DNA of 64,000 nucleotides from Adhaeribacter arboris (GTDB taxonomy: Bacteria > Bacteroidota > Bacteroidia > Cytophagales > Hymenobacteraceae): positions 3,968,001 through 4,032,000 of the forward strand of contig NZ_PYFT01000001.1 in the NCBI RefSeq assembly GCF_003023845.1. The letters run 5' to 3'. The first letter of the stretch is position 1, and each line of letters opens with the position of its first letter. The translations under genes were made by a program, and so were the position numbers. A model generated the notes under the pieces. That model did no database searches and was not told the origin of the DNA. It was given only the letters and a program-made list of their open reading frames with translations. Positions 62,693 through 64,000 of the stretch are shown here, one piece after another.

Positions 62693-63059
62693 GAAGAATG
62701 GGTTTGCTTAAATAGAGAACGGGAAAATTAACGGGAATAGGGCAAAAAAGTAAAAGGTTTTAGCAGTTATTTATGTAGATGGCCTCTGGCTGGATGATTA
62801 AATTCGGAATGGAGAGGATTTTTCAAAAAATCCTTCGTTGAAAATAAACCACCCCCAGTTCCTCCTCATCTGAGGCGGGGAGCTTTTTAGTATTCTCATT
62901 TATTAATTTTCATAATCGAATTACTTCATTCTGAAATAATAAAGCATAAGCCCGATAGTTTAAGATTCTAATACTTTGAAAATTTTATCTATTATCAAGC
63001 TTCATTCAAATAATAATCCGTGGAATCCGAATGATCCGCGCAAATCTAAGATTCGGACA
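62693..63059. other. Gap between EboE and helicase genes
   Basis: 367 bases without a gene. Near 62850-62890 CCTCA-TC-TGAGG is set between C and G runs and followed by a T run on the plus strand (a weak hairpin). Just left of 63060 there are CCGAAT/ATTCGG arms that may end the helicase transcript. Nothing else was found. Confidence 0.35.
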
Positions 63060-64000
63060 CTAAGATTTATTCCGGCGAAAACCGCGGATTTTAGTTGGTT
63101 TTTTCTCCTGGAATGGCTTACCGGTACGTTTGTCGATCACACCTTCGTGCAAGTGCTGTTTTTTCTCGTGAAAAGCTCCTTTAAAGTTAGGGTCCGCCCG
63201 GCGTTTTTGCTTGTCCATTTCCTTTGCCATCTCCTGACCTTCCGCAAATTTCGTTTTCGCTATTTCTACTTCGGGCGGTAGCGGCGCTTCCGGAATCGAC
63301 ATATTAATAATTTTTTCAATTTCCCGGATGTGGTGTATTTCGGCTTCGGTGGCAAAAGTAATGGAAGCACCTTCCTGTTCTGCCCGACCCGTCCGACCAA
63401 TACGATGCACGTAATCTTCGTAAATAATAGGCACGTCTACGTTTATCACGTGGCTCACGCCGGATATATCAATGCCCCGGGAAGCTACATCAGTAGCCAC
63501 TAAAAACCGGACTTCGCCGCTCCGGAAGGCATCCATGGCGTTAATGCGGGTATTCTGGCCTTTGTTGCCGTGAATTACGCGCACGGTGCCGCGGGCGCTA
63601 TCGTTTACAAATTCGGCAACTTGTTCGGCGTTGGTTTTGCTGCGGGTAAATAAAATTACGCGGGTAAAACTTTCTTCGTCTTTAAACAAGTAGCGCAGCA
63701 TATTTAATTTCGTCTGCATATTCGGAATCTGGTACAAGACCTGCGATACCGTTTCTACGGGCGTAGCGGAAGGCGTTACCTCAACTTTCATCGGAAATTC
63801 GAGAAACTCGGCGGTCAAATTTTCAAGGCGCGGGTGCATGGTTGCCGAGAACAATAGATTCTGGCGTTTGCGCGGTATTACTTCCAAAATACTCCGGATT
63901 TGCGGCATAAAGCCCATGTCCAGCATTTTGTCGGCTTCGTCGAGGACCAGAGTTTTTAATTCTTTTAAAACTAAATCACCTTTCAGGTAAATTTCCATTA
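63060..64000 (-). CDS. DEAD-box RNA helicase, C-terminal part (5' end outside window)
   Basis: The window holds the last roughly 313 codons. Seen motifs: II (DEAD, VLDEADKMLDMGF), III (SAT, LLFSATM), IV-V (VILFTRSKTNAEQV, ATDVASRGIDISG) and VI (HRIGRTGRAE), then a basic C-terminal tail (MDKQKRRADPNFKGAFHEKK, KPTKIRGFRRNKS) as in RhlE-like helicases. It should unwind RNA, probably in ribosome assembly or mRNA turnover. Stop is TAG. The N-terminal motifs Q, I and Ia lie to the right of base 64000. Confidence 0.93.
   Translation of the reverse strand, partial: MEIYLKGDLVLKELKTLVLDEADKMLDMGFMPQIRSILEVIPRKRQNLLFSATMHPRLENLTAEFLEFPMKVEVTPSATPVETVSQVLYQIPNMQTKLNMLRYLFKDEESFTRVILFTRSKTNAEQVAEFVNDSARGTVRVIHGNKGQNTRINAMDAFRSGEVRFLVATDVASRGIDISGVSHVINVDVPIIYEDYVHRIGRTGRAEQEGASITFATEAEIHHIREIEKIINMSIPEAPLPPEVEIAKTKFAEGQEMAKEMDKQKRRADPNFKGAFHEKKQHLHEGVIDKRTGKPFQEKKPTKIRGFRRNKS

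Noticed and set aside
1-64000. tRNA, rRNA, riboswitch or prophage genes
   Set aside because: No cloverleaf, conserved rRNA stretch, known riboswitch core, integrase or phage structural gene was recognised; the S74 protein alone is not evidence of a phage.

Overview
The window looks like a piece of a Bacteroidota chromosome, most likely order Cytophagales, family Hymenobacteraceae (Adhaeribacter-like). The order-level placement is fairly firm, the genus is a guess from gene content. Support: two SusC/SusD pairs, a FecI/FecR-type sigma/anti-sigma pair, DUF1080 proteins, a type IX secretion C-terminal domain, arrays of FtsX/MacB-type permeases, and SPII lipoproteins. No tRNA, rRNA, CRISPR array or intact mobile element was seen.

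Layout. (1) 1-14.5 kb, all on the minus strand: a PUL-like nutrient locus. Transcription runs from an ECF sigma factor and FecR anti-sigma factor into a SusC with an STN signalling domain and its SusD, then a second SusC/SusD pair, then a multidomain DUF1080 protein with a one-base frameshift that runs off the left edge. (2) 14.7-18 kb, plus strand: MarR-like regulator, HTH_42 (AlkZ/YcaQ-like) protein, a decayed DUF1801 gene and a compact DUF1080 protein. (3) 18-41.5 kb, mostly minus: an accessory region rich in small single-domain proteins. It has PaiB, two astacin-type metalloprotease lipoproteins, DUF418, NTF2/SnoaL-like proteins, a YadA-head/S74/T9SS surface protein, DUF3574, five cupin loci (two decayed), small membrane proteins, an AraC gene broken by an amber codon, an ECF sigma factor fused to a SnoaL-like domain with an NAD(P)-binding protein and a flavin monooxygenase, two alpha/beta hydrolases, a second AraC regulator, an acyltransferase and an ankyrin lipoprotein. 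(4) 41.8-55.2 kb, plus: a membrane-spanning AraC-HTH/TPR regulator, four tandem MacB/FtsX permeases without an ATPase, and a head-GIN protein. (5) 55.3-58.5 kb: a gene graveyard with relics of a T9SS-type repeat protein, an IS630-family transposase and an outer-membrane barrel, around one intact esterase. (6) 58.5-64 kb: a Fic protein (plus), then the pair EboE plus an alkaline-phosphatase-family protein, and the 3' part of a DEAD-box helicase (minus).

How it fits together. The left locus reads as a self-regulated glycan or glycoside uptake system: the STN SusC senses substrate, FecR relays, the ECF sigma factor activates. The middle accessory region shows duplication (astacins, hydrolases, cupins), apparent sharing of a lipoprotein signal-peptide module between unrelated genes, and active gene decay, with several in-frame TAG codons and homopolymer indels. 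The right-middle block may be an envelope-stress or efflux unit with its own transmembrane transcription factor.

The most unusual observations are the signal-peptide module shared by astacins and one hydrolase, the recurrent in-frame TAG lesions, the long inverted repeats between permease genes, the two diverged copies of a CCCC/GGGG palindrome-bearing intergenic element, and an EboE/phosphodiesterase pair detached from the rest of an ebo cluster. All family assignments are by eye from motifs; no database search was run.
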